Source of the DNA: Jeongeupia sp. USM3
GTDB taxonomy: Bacteria; Pseudomonadota; Gammaproteobacteria; Burkholderiales; Chitinibacteraceae
Length of the DNA stretch: 64,000 bases
Direction: 5' to 3'
Assembly (NCBI RefSeq): GCF_001808185.1
Contig: NZ_CP017668.1
Span: 2,356,001-2,420,000 of the forward strand
The position numbers and the translations under genes are program-made. Positions within the stretch are counted from its first letter, which is position 1. Every line of letters begins with the position of its first letter. The notes under the pieces are model-generated. The model did no database searches. It was not told where the DNA came from and saw only the letters and a program-made list of their open reading frames with translations. Positions 43,002 through 50,291 of this stretch are shown in pieces.

Positions 43002-43637
43002 GGTGGGGGTGGCTGCGGTTTGCTCAGGCCGCTGAGGTGTTTAGCGCCTTCGGCGCGGGTAAAGACCTTGATTGCCGGTTCCGCCCGGCGGACGTGGCAC
43101 TTTCTTTTGCTTCGCCAAAAGAAAGTGCCCAAAGAAAAGGCGACCCCGCATCCGCGCCCCTTCGGGGTGCCCTGTGCTGCTCAGTCGCCACGGCGGGAAT
43201 CGCAAACTCGCTGCGCTCAAACAGCGATCCCCGACTACCCCGTGCCGACTTGCGCTGCTCGGCGCTACTGAGGGGATCTGGGCGGCATGCAACCGGCAGT
43301 GAGCAGATGTGAGGCAAACCAGTTTCGGTGAATCGTGCGCTGCCTTTCATCCCGTTCGCCAGCGCCGAGGAGTGGAGCGAGACGAGCCGGCTTTATGGCT
43401 TGGCTCGCGACCGATCGAGGGCAGCCCGGAGGGCCGCAGGGCGCGGGGCGCCTTTGGGGTGAAGGGGGCTTTGGCGAGACAAAGCTCCCTTCCCGTCCGC
43501 GCGGCGGAACGCGCATGTAAACGCCTTTACAACCGCGCCGCAGGCGCCAAACGCAGCGACATCAGCCTCCCAAGCCCGCCTGCACCAACAACAACGCCGC
43601 CAACCGGCGGCGCTGCTGCTTCAAGCCTTCAAGCCGA
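43002..43637. repeat. Large non-coding repeat-like block
   Basis: 636 bases with no supported gene. It opens with a 13-base perfect stem, arms at 43096-43108 and 43117-43129 (GCACTTTCTTTT with AAAAGAAAGTGC), followed by 'CCCAAAGAAAAGG', a 'CCCCTTCGGGGTGCCC' turn and 'CTCGCTGCGCTCAAACAG'. From memory, this ordered set of phrases recurs in intergenic DNA of many Proteobacteria, where it is often miscalled as short hypothetical genes. Several short frames exist but none has protein-like composition. Function unknown. Confidence 0.6.
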
Positions 43638-44540
43638 TTACTTCGCCGGCTCGCTCGTCGGCCTAGCAATGATCTCCTTCAGCTCCGCCGTCATCGGGAA
43701 CTCGAGGTCGATGCCCTTGGGCGGGATCGGTTCCTGGAACCAGCGCTGGTAGATCTTGTTGATCTCGCCCGACTTGTACACGCCGGCGATCGTGCCGTTC
43801 ACCAGATCGCGGAACGGCGCGTCGTCCTTGCGCACCATGCAGCTGTAGATCTCGCGCGACGCCGGCGTGCCGACGACGATCCAGTCGTGCGGCGCCTTGG
43901 CCTTGGCGCGTTCGCCGTACAAGAGCGCGTCGTCCATGTAGAACGCCATCGCCCGGCCCGACTGCAGCATCAGGAAGGCCTCGCCGTGGTCCTTGGCGCT
44001 GATCACGTTCATGTTCATCTGCTCGTCGGCGTTGAGCTTCCTCAGGTAGCGCTCGTTGGTGGTGCCGGCGGTGGTGACGACGTTCTTGCCCTTCAGGTCC
44101 TTGAAGTCGCGGATGCCGCTGTCCTTGTGCGTGAGCAGCTGGCCTTTCACATAGATGAAGCCGTAGGAGAAATCGACCTGCTTCTGCCGCTCGGCGGTGA
44201 CGCCGGTCGAGCCGCATTCGAGGTCGACGGTGCCGTTCTGCACCAGCGGAATCCGCGTCTGCGAGGTGACGAGGTTGTACTTCACCTGCAGGTTGGGCAT
44301 GCCGAGCGTCTTCTTCAACTGATCGACCACCTTGGCGGCGAGTTCGACCGAGTAGCCCATCGGCCGGCCGCTGCCGTCGCCCAGATAGGAGAACGGGATC
44401 GAGGCATCGCGATAACCCAGGGTTATCGTTCCCGATTCCTTGATCTTCTTCAGCGTGCCGCTCAGCTCGTCGGCCGCCGCACAGCCGAGGCTGGCAACGA
44501 GGGTCGAGACGGTCAGCGTGGTCAGGACAAACTTGTTCAT
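43638..44540 (-). CDS. Amino-acid ABC transporter substrate-binding protein (GltI-like)
   Basis: 300-residue periplasmic binding protein, family 3. Signal peptide 'FVLTTLTVSTLVASLGCAAA'. The ligand region includes 'IPFSYLGDGSGRPMGYSVEL', 'TVDLECGSTGVTAERQKQVD' and 'TTAGTTNERYLRKLN', typical of glutamate/aspartate receptors. The start at 44540 has GGGAG upstream. No permease or ATPase gene is adjacent, so it is an orphan in this window. The lipobox-like 'SLGC' could allow lipidation, but a normal cleavage at 'CAAA-D' is more likely. It lies downstream of ridA and dadA on the same strand. Confidence 0.9.
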   Translation of the reverse strand: MNKFVLTTLTVSTLVASLGCAAADELSGTLKKIKESGTITLGYRDASIPFSYLGDGSGRPMGYSVELAAKVVDQLKKTLGMPNLQVKYNLVTSQTRIPLVQNGTVDLECGSTGVTAERQKQVDFSYGFIYVKGQLLTHKDSGIRDFKDLKGKNVVTTAGTTNERYLRKLNADEQMNMNVISAKDHGEAFLMLQSGRAMAFYMDDALLYGERAKAKAPHDWIVVGTPASREIYSCMVRKDDAPFRDLVNGTIAGVYKSGEINKIYQRWFQEPIPPKGIDLEFPMTAELKEIIARPTSEPAK

Positions 44541-44583
44541 GCGTGGACTCCCGGTGGTGTAGCGGCCCGTGGCCTGGTTGTGT

Positions 44584-44722
44584 AGAGCGACTAACAAAAT
44601 CCTGCTGGCGGTGTTGTACCCGCTTGCCGTGCTGCTCGCGCGGCTGCGCCGGAAGGCAGGCCCCTTGGGGCAGGCCTGGTGCTGTAATCAGGCAAGGCGC
44701 AGGCAGCGTTTCATGTGGAACG
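44584..44722. repeat. Diverged palindromic repeat, copy C, ending in a weak parS-like sequence
   Basis: AGAGCGACTAACAAAATCC then TGCTGGC, near-identical to the left arm of copy B, begins here. The right arm is not clear; instead the gap contains GCAGGCCCCTTGGGGCAGGCC-type symmetry. At 44707-44722 lies CGTTTCATGTGGAACG, two changes from the parS core. Confidence 0.5.
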
Positions 44723-44723
44723 G

Positions 44724-45077
44724 TTACTGCGGCTTGACGGCGGTGACGGTGATCTCGACCAGCACCGCCGGCCGTGCGAGTTCGGCCTGCACCGTGGTGC
44801 GGCACGGCGCCTTGCCCGGGCTGAGCCAGGCGCTCCAGACACGGTTCATCGCGGCGAAGTCGGCGGCGATGTCCTTCAGGTAGATCGTCGCGCTGGCGAT
44901 GTCGTCCCTGTGCGCGCCGGCCTCGGCCAGCAGGGCGTCGATCTTCGCCAGCACCTCCTTGGTCTGCTCGACGATGTTGCCGTCGCCGGCCGGCACCTGG
45001 CCGGACAGGAAGACGAAGCGGTCGGCGATCACGGCGCCGGAAAGGCGATCATTGCCGGCAATGCGGGTCAGGGACAT
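44724..45077 (-). CDS. ridA: RidA-family reactive-imine deaminase
   Basis: 117-residue YjgF/RidA protein. Motifs are 'FVFLSGQVPAGDGNIVEQTK' near the N-terminus and 'KAPCRTTVQAELARPAVLVE', with the Arg that holds the carboxylate of the imine and the following Glu. RidA hydrolyses enamine/imine intermediates made by PLP enzymes or amino-acid oxidases. Its gene follows dadA by 16 bases in the same transcript; the imine product of D-amino-acid oxidation is a natural substrate, so the pair makes biochemical sense. Confidence 0.92.
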   Translation of the reverse strand: MSLTRIAGNDRLSGAVIADRFVFLSGQVPAGDGNIVEQTKEVLAKIDALLAEAGAHRDDIASATIYLKDIAADFAAMNRVWSAWLSPGKAPCRTTVQAELARPAVLVEITVTAVKPQ

Positions 45078-45093
45078 GCGGGATTTCCTTGGT

Positions 45094-46326
45094 TCAGGCT
45101 GCGGCGAGGCCGGTGAGGTCGATTGCCGGCGCGCGCCGGGTGATCAGGTCGGAGAGGATCTGGCCGCTGCCGCAGGCCAGCGTGAAGCCGAGCGCGCCGT
45201 GGCCGACGTTGAGCCAGACGTTGCGGTACGGTGTGGCGCCGATCAGCGGTACGCCGGTCGGCGTCGCCGGGCGCATCCCGGCCCATTCGATCGCGGCATC
45301 GTGGTCGCCGGCGCCGGGAAAGCTCTCGCGCGCCTGCGCCCGCAGCACCGCCAGCCGCCGCGGGTCGGGCGAGGCGTCGAAGCCGACGATGTCGACCATC
45401 GCGGCGATGCGCAATTGCGCGCCGATCCGGGCGTAGACGATCTTGCGGTCGTAGTCGGTGATGCTGGTTTCGGGCGGCGTGTGGCCGGCGCCGACCGGCA
45501 GGGTCAGGCTGTAGCCCTTGAGCGGATACAGCGGCAGCCGGATGCCGGGCAGGCCGAGCGCGCCGCTGCGGTGGCCGGCGGCGATGACGACGTGGTCGAA
45601 CGGCAGGAAATCGCCATCGACGATCACCCCGTGCGCGCTGCGGCCGTTGTGGACGATGGACGAGACGCGCCGGCCGGTGAGCAGCGTGCAGCGGTTCGAC
45701 GCCAGCAGCTTCTCGGCCAGTCGCAGGCAGAAGGCGTGGCAGTCGGCGACTTCCTCGTCGGGCGTATGGACGCCGCCGACAAAGGCGCCTGCCGGCAGCG
45801 CCGGTTCGAGCCGCAAGCAGTCGTCGGCGCCCAGCACCTGCTGCGCCGCCGGGTCGGCCAGATGCCGCGCCGCGTGCTCGAAACTGGCGCGGTCGCGGAA
45901 GGCGACGAGCTTGCCGTTGCGGCGCCAGCCGAAATCGCCGAGGCCGTCACCGGCCAGCCATTGCGCCAGCGTGGCCTGGCTTTGCAGCGCCAGCCGCAGC
46001 AGGTGCGCGCCGTTGCGGCGGTTGACCGGGCCGCGGCAGGCGAGCACGAAGGCGGCCAGCCAGCGCCACTGCGCCGGATCGAGCCGCGGCTGCAGCCGCA
46101 GCGGTGCATCGTCGCGGCCCAGCCAGCCCAGCGCCTTCAGCGGCACGCCGGCGTCGGCCAGCGGCGCAACGTAGCGGTACGACAACTGGCCGCCGTTGGC
46201 GTAGCTCGTTTCGGTGCCGACGTGCTCGCGCGCCTCGATCACCGTGACCTCGAAGCCGTCGCGCACCAGCGCCCACGCCGTTGCCAGCCCGATCACGCCG
46301 CCGCCGATGATGCAGATCTGTGCCAT
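45094..46326 (-). CDS. dadA: D-amino-acid dehydrogenase (DadA-like)
   Basis: 410-residue FAD-dependent oxidoreductase of the DAO/DadA family. The Rossmann motif is 'ICIIGGGVIGLATAWALVRD'; 'ETSYANGGQLSYRYVAPLAD' is the DadA signature following the FAD loop. 'GYSLTLPVG' and the C-terminal 'NVWLNVGHGALGFTLACGSG' complete the FAD pocket. Such enzymes oxidise D-amino acids to keto acids and pass electrons to the quinone pool at the inner membrane. Operon with ridA; the divergent LysR gene is the likely regulator. Confidence 0.92.
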   Translation of the reverse strand: MAQICIIGGGVIGLATAWALVRDGFEVTVIEAREHVGTETSYANGGQLSYRYVAPLADAGVPLKALGWLGRDDAPLRLQPRLDPAQWRWLAAFVLACRGPVNRRNGAHLLRLALQSQATLAQWLAGDGLGDFGWRRNGKLVAFRDRASFEHAARHLADPAAQQVLGADDCLRLEPALPAGAFVGGVHTPDEEVADCHAFCLRLAEKLLASNRCTLLTGRRVSSIVHNGRSAHGVIVDGDFLPFDHVVIAAGHRSGALGLPGIRLPLYPLKGYSLTLPVGAGHTPPETSITDYDRKIVYARIGAQLRIAAMVDIVGFDASPDPRRLAVLRAQARESFPGAGDHDAAIEWAGMRPATPTGVPLIGATPYRNVWLNVGHGALGFTLACGSGQILSDLITRRAPAIDLTGLAAA

Positions 46327-46343
46327 GCCTTGCGAATGCCCGT

Positions 46344-46366
46344 TGAATGTCCCTCGATGACATTCA
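46344..46366. promoter_or_regulatory. Inverted repeat in the dadA/lysR divergent promoter (site 1)
   Basis: TGAATGTC-N7-GACATTCA, perfect eight-base arms, 18 bases upstream of the dadA start. Fits a LysR-type dimer site at the dadA promoter. Confidence 0.5.
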
Positions 46367-46409
46367 CGTTAATCCGCAGTGACAGCGCCGCGATAATGAA
46401 TAAACATGG

Positions 46410-46427
46410 CCTTTGTATAAGCAAAGG
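46410..46427. promoter_or_regulatory. Inverted repeat in the dadA/lysR divergent promoter (site 2)
   Basis: CCTTTG-TATAAG-CAAAGG, perfect six-base arms, ten bases before the lysR start. Position suits autorepression. Confidence 0.45.
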
Positions 46428-46436
46428 TTATGGGCA

Positions 46437-47372
46437 ATGCGGCTACGGCATATCGAGGTGTTCCAGGCGATCCGCCAGAGCGGATCGGTCAGCGGCGCGG
46501 CGCAACTGCTGCACGTGTCGCAGCCGGCGGTGACCAAGGTGCTGCAGCACGCCGAACAGCAACTGGGATTTCCGCTGTTCCTGCGCGTGCGCGGCAAGCT
46601 GCAGGCCACGCCGGAGGCGATCGAACTCGAGCGCGAAATCGCCAAGGTCAGCGAGAGCCTGCAGTCGGTGCGGCGGCTGGCGCAGAACCTGCGGCGCAAT
46701 CCGGGCCGGATGCTGCGGGTGGGGGCGACGCCGGCGCTGGCACTGTCGCTTCTTCCACAGCTTATGACCAGCTGGCTAACACGATATCCACAGAGTTCCT
46801 GCGAGTTATCCACACACCACACCCGCGAGCTGGTCCAGGGCTTGATGATGCGCGAGCTCGACGTCGGCCTGACGCTGAAACAGCCCGGCCACCCGGGGCT
46901 GGCGGTGCGGACGATCGCTTCCGGCGCGCTGGTCGCACTGGCGCCAGACGGCTTCTGGGCTGGGTCAGCCGCCGGCACGCCGCTTGCGCTGGAAGAGCTC
47001 GCCGACGCGCCGCTGGTGGGGCTGTCGACCGACGACCCGCTGTCGGCACTGCTCGAACATCATCTCGCCGTGGTCGAACCGCCGCCGCGCATCCGCATCG
47101 CCGTACAGACTTATCCACTGGCGCGTGCGCTGGTCGAGGCCGGTGCCGGCGTGGCGATCGTCGACCCGTTCACCGCGCTCGGTGCCGACCCAGCGACGAC
47201 GATGATCCGGCCGCTGGCACCGGCGCTGCCGATGACGCTCTACGCGCTGACCCGCGCCGACGAAACCCCGGCGCATGCCCTGAGCACGCTGCTCGAGCTG
47301 CTTGCGGCACGGGCGGGCGAACTGGTGGCGCGCGTTATCGACGCCGGGAACCAGGCCAAGCCCTGCGGATAA
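46437..47372 (+). CDS. LysR-family transcriptional regulator
   Basis: 311-residue LysR regulator. The N-terminal helix-turn-helix is 'LRHIEVFQAIRQSGSVSGAA' and 'QLLHVSQPAVTKVLQHAEQQ', followed by the linker helix and a two-lobed effector domain ('LRVGATPALALSLLPQLMTS', 'VQTYPLARALVEAGAGVAIV'). It faces away from dadA-ridA, the usual layout for a LysR gene and its target, so the effector may be a D-amino acid or its product. ATG at 46437 gives the standard N-terminus. The coding region holds TTATCCACA, a perfect DnaA box, and two close variants. Confidence 0.9.
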   Translation: MRLRHIEVFQAIRQSGSVSGAAQLLHVSQPAVTKVLQHAEQQLGFPLFLRVRGKLQATPEAIELEREIAKVSESLQSVRRLAQNLRRNPGRMLRVGATPALALSLLPQLMTSWLTRYPQSSCELSTHHTRELVQGLMMRELDVGLTLKQPGHPGLAVRTIASGALVALAPDGFWAGSAAGTPLALEELADAPLVGLSTDDPLSALLEHHLAVVEPPPRIRIAVQTYPLARALVEAGAGVAIVDPFTALGADPATTMIRPLAPALPMTLYALTRADETPAHALSTLLELLAARAGELVARVIDAGNQAKPCG

Positions 47373-47425
47373 GCCAAGGAAGCAAAGCTGACTGGCGACT
47401 TGCTCATTTCCAACCTAGGCTGTTT

Positions 47426-47440
47426 TCACACCCAGTGTGA
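47426..47440. promoter_or_regulatory. Palindrome upstream of the SQR-like gene
   Basis: TCACAC-CCA-GTGTGA, a perfect 15-base palindrome 28 bases before the start of the SQR-like gene, nested within a looser CCTAGGC/GCCTAGG pair. Candidate operator; cognate regulator unknown. Confidence 0.45.
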
Positions 47441-47467
47441 TCGAACTTTGGCCTAGGAAGGTGAAGA

Positions 47468-48658
47468 ATGGGCAAGCGGATTATTATCGTCGGCGGCGGT
47501 GTTGGCGGCACGATGCTCGCCAATCAACTGGTCAAAAAACTGTATCCGGAGATTCAGCGCGGCGAGGTGCGCATTACCTTGCTTTCGAATTCGCCGGATC
47601 ATTTTTACAAACCCGCTTTCATGTATGTCGCCTTCAATCAGTTCTTTCACGAGGAATTGAAGCGCCCGGAGCGTTCATTGCTGCGCCCGGAAATCGAATT
47701 TCAAGTCGACGAAGTCACCCGTTTCGACTTCTCCGGGCAGCACGTGCAGACCCGCAGCGGCAAACGTTACGGTTATGATTTTCTCGTCATCGCCACAGGC
47801 TGCGTTCCGGCGCCCGAACGCATCGACGGCCTCAAGGAGGCCGGCGACCACTTCTATCAATACCAGGCGGCACGTCAGTTGGCGCAGCGCCTGAGTACCA
47901 TTGAAAAAGGCCGGATTTTCATCACGGTGTCCTTTCCCAAGACGCCCAACATTCCGCATCAATGCGGCATCGCGCCGGTGGAAACGACCTTGATGCTGGA
48001 TGACTTCCTGCGTCGCCGTGGTGTGCGGGACAAGGTCGAGATCGTTTACACCTACCCCACCACCGCCCAGCTCCTGCGCAACTGTCTGTTCCTGCAGCGA
48101 CCGACCGGCGAGATTCTGCCAGGCGTCTTCGAGCAGAAAAACATCCGTTTCCAGCGCGGCTTCACCCTGAGCAGGGTCGATCCGGACCGGCGCGTTGCCT
48201 ATTCCGAAGAAGGGGACGAGCAGCCCTTCGATATCCTGATGGCGACTCCGCCGATTCGTGCGGTGGATGTGGTGCTCGAGAGTGGCGTATCACAGGCCGA
48301 GAATCACGAAGGCTGGTTGCCGACCAATCATGAAACGCTACAGGTCTATGGACTCGAGGGTGTCTATGTCATCGGTGACACGGTGGACCTGCCTGTCAGC
48401 AAGGCTGGAGGCGCCTGCCACAATCAGGCACCCGTGATCGCCAACAACATCACCGCCGAAATCCGCCTGGGGGCGCCCGGCGCGGTGTACGACGGACGCG
48501 TTCAGGCGGTAGCGCAAATGGGGCTGAATGCGGGGATGCCCTTGTGGTACGACTATGCGCATGACGTTCTGCCGACGCCGCCGAGCAAACTCGGCGGCCT
48601 GCTGCGCAATGGATTCAACCGCGGCCTGTACTGGGCCGTGGCGCGCGGAATGCTTTGA
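47468..48658 (+). CDS. FAD-dependent oxidoreductase, sulfide:quinone-reductase-like
   Basis: 396-residue flavoprotein related to SQR and type II NADH dehydrogenases. FAD motif is 'IIIVGGGVGGTMLANQLVKK'; 'YDFLVIATGCVPAPERIDGL' and 'LEGVYVIGDTVDLPVSKAGG' are the second and third nucleotide-binding blocks. Cysteines are Cys112, Cys166 ('PHQCGIAP', matching the position of one SQR redox Cys), Cys206 and Cys317; the C-terminal SQR Cys is not evident. The C-terminal amphipathic region would contact quinone. Codon use is less GC-biased than in flanking genes, hinting at transfer. It is followed by a DUF1641 gene, a known companion of SQR-like flavoproteins. Confidence 0.83.
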   Translation: MGKRIIIVGGGVGGTMLANQLVKKLYPEIQRGEVRITLLSNSPDHFYKPAFMYVAFNQFFHEELKRPERSLLRPEIEFQVDEVTRFDFSGQHVQTRSGKRYGYDFLVIATGCVPAPERIDGLKEAGDHFYQYQAARQLAQRLSTIEKGRIFITVSFPKTPNIPHQCGIAPVETTLMLDDFLRRRGVRDKVEIVYTYPTTAQLLRNCLFLQRPTGEILPGVFEQKNIRFQRGFTLSRVDPDRRVAYSEEGDEQPFDILMATPPIRAVDVVLESGVSQAENHEGWLPTNHETLQVYGLEGVYVIGDTVDLPVSKAGGACHNQAPVIANNITAEIRLGAPGAVYDGRVQAVAQMGLNAGMPLWYDYAHDVLPTPPSKLGGLLRNGFNRGLYWAVARGML

Positions 48659-48680
48659 TCCTGCACAGGAAGGAAAATCC

Positions 48681-49073
48681 ATGGATGCCCTCAATGAGTC
48701 GCCGGTCATCAGTGCCAGCGTCAATATGCTGAAGCCCGATCACAACGCAGGGCTCGAAGCGCTGCTGAACAAGCTGCAACCGCTGCTGGACGGCGGGCGC
48801 ATGGACAATATCGTCGACGTCCTCGCTTTGGTTTCCGACCTGGTCGACCTGCTGGATTCGGCCCTGGTGGAAAAGCTGGCCGGTTTGTTCGAGGATGCGA
48901 CCGCTGTGTCCTGGAGTCTTGGCAATGCGGTGCGGATGGCCAAGGCCGAAACCAGTGCCGAGGAGGCTCCCCCCAGTCTCTATGGCCTGCTGTCGCTGCT
49001 TCGTGAAGCGGACACCCGCCGCGGAGTGGCATTGGCACTCAGAACGCTGAACGCGATCGGAAAGCAGTGCTAA
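48681..49073 (+). CDS. DUF1641 family protein
   Basis: 130-residue protein with the DUF1641 core 'NIVDVLALVSDLVDLLDSAL' and 'LLSLLREADTRRGVALALRT'. DUF1641 proteins are usually encoded next to SQR-like flavoproteins or formate dehydrogenase accessory genes and may help place the enzyme at the membrane; no activity is established. AGGAAGGAAAATCC precedes the ATG. The stop is one base from the convergent yjjB stop. Confidence 0.85.
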   Translation: MDALNESPVISASVNMLKPDHNAGLEALLNKLQPLLDGGRMDNIVDVLALVSDLVDLLDSALVEKLAGLFEDATAVSWSLGNAVRMAKAETSAEEAPPSLYGLLSLLREADTRRGVALALRTLNAIGKQC

Positions 49074-49074
49074 C

Positions 49075-49524
49075 CTAGCGTTTCCGCATCAGCAGCGACG
49101 GCATCGCAATGCCGATCGTCAGCGCCAGCAGGATCATCGCCGCGCGCACGATGCTGCTGCCGGCGTCGACCAGATAGGCCTCGCCCGACTGCCCGGCCGC
49201 GAGCCCGGAGAGCTTCATCAGCGCATGCACGGCCTCGTACATCGACACGCCGGGCACCATCGGGATCGCCGCCGAGATCGCGAACACCGGCGCGGCGAGC
49301 CGCGCGCGGCGGGCCCACAGCTCGGCCAGCCCGCCGATCGCCAGCGCCGCCAGCAGCGTGCCGAGGGTGATGTCGATGCCGGTGTGCATCAGCACGTCGC
49401 GCAGCAGCCGGCCGATCACCGCCAGCACCGCGGCGGCCCACAGCGCGCGCGGCGGCGCGTTGAACAGCAGCGCGAAACCGAGCGCCGCCGGCGCGGCCCA
49501 CAGCGAGATCAGCCAGCTGCTCAT
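49075..49524 (-). CDS. yjjB: YjjB-like subunit of the split ThrE/YjjP-YjjB exporter
   Basis: 149-residue protein, all membrane helices, corresponding to the C-terminal ThrE_2 (DUF3815) half of threonine/serine exporters. Pattern 'GIDITLGTLLAALAIGGLAE' and 'PVFAISAAIPMVPGVSMYEA' is diagnostic. In E. coli YjjP and YjjB together export succinate; in actinobacteria a single fused ThrE exports threonine. The ATG overlaps the yjjP stop (ATGA), so the two halves are made together. Confidence 0.9.
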   Translation of the reverse strand: MSSWLISLWAAPAALGFALLFNAPPRALWAAAVLAVIGRLLRDVLMHTGIDITLGTLLAALAIGGLAELWARRARLAAPVFAISAAIPMVPGVSMYEAVHALMKLSGLAAGQSGEAYLVDAGSSIVRAAMILLALTIGIAMPSLLMRKR

Positions 49525-50291
49525 GCGACGATCCTCAACGCCACGCTCATCCCCAAAGCCAGCCCGACGACGAAGACCGCGCCCATCGTCAGCCGCACCA
49601 GCGCGTTCAGGTAGCTGCCGCTGAGCAGGTCGGCCGCGCCGTTGATCAGCGGCACGCCGGGAATCAGGAACAGCACCGACGCCGCCAGTGCCGCTTCGGG
49701 CGTGCCGGTCAGCGATTTCAGCAGACCGACGACCAGCGTCGCGACGAAGGCCGCCGCCGGCGCGAACACGAAGGGCTTGAAGTGGCGCTGCGCCAGCAGC
49801 TGGCGCACGCGCATGCCCAGCGCGGCGCCGACGCTGGTGACCGCCACCGCCATCAGGTCGCCGTGGAACAGCGCCGCGAAGGCGCCGCAGGCGAAGCCGA
49901 CGAACACGGCCACCAGCCAAGCCGGATAGTAGTGTGGATAACTTTCAAGGTCGTCGAGCAGCGTGGCGAAGCCGTTGGCGCCGACACGGCCGGCTTCGAG
50001 CGCGTTGACGGCGCGACTGACGCCGGAGAGCACGCGGAAGTTGACCCCCATGTGCGGCGCACGGCGCAGCGCGGTTTCCTGCCGGCCGTCGACGCTGACG
50101 GTGACGCCGAGGCTCAGCGACGAGACGATCGCGTCGACGCGGCCGGCGCCGAGCGCGCGCGCGGCGCGATCGAGCGTGGCCGTGGTGCGCGCGGTATCGC
50201 CGCCGCTCTGGTGCACCAGCACCGCGGCGTCGAGCGCCAGCTTGGCGATCCGGGCCGGATCAGGGGGGGGATGAGGCAGTCGCACGTCCAT
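49521..50291 (-). CDS. yjjP: YjjP-like subunit of the split ThrE/YjjP-YjjB exporter
   Basis: 256-residue N-terminal ThrE_1 (DUF1212) half. A cytoplasmic hydrolase-like part ('DAAVLVHQSGGDTARTTATL') is followed by five helices, including 'WLVAVFVGFACGAFAALFHG' and 'VLFLIPGVPLINGAADLLSG'. Starts at 50291; an upstream ATG at 50315 is possible. Codons 8-10 are a run of eight C (encoding Pro-Pro-Pro) that also lies in the overlapping 3' end of msrQ; a change in tract length would shift the frame. Partner is yjjB. Confidence 0.88.
   Translation of the reverse strand: MDVRLPHPPPDPARIAKLALDAAVLVHQSGGDTARTTATLDRAARALGAGRVDAIVSSLSLGVTVSVDGRQETALRRAPHMGVNFRVLSGVSRAVNALEAGRVGANGFATLLDDLESYPHYYPAWLVAVFVGFACGAFAALFHGDLMAVAVTSVGAALGMRVRQLLAQRHFKPFVFAPAAAFVATLVVGLLKSLTGTPEAALAASVLFLIPGVPLINGAADLLSGSYLNALVRLTMGAVFVVGLALGMSVALRIVA

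Noticed and set aside
49075..50291. Frameshifted thrE gene
   Set aside because: The two halves match natural YjjP and YjjB subunits with an ATGA overlap, so the split is normal.
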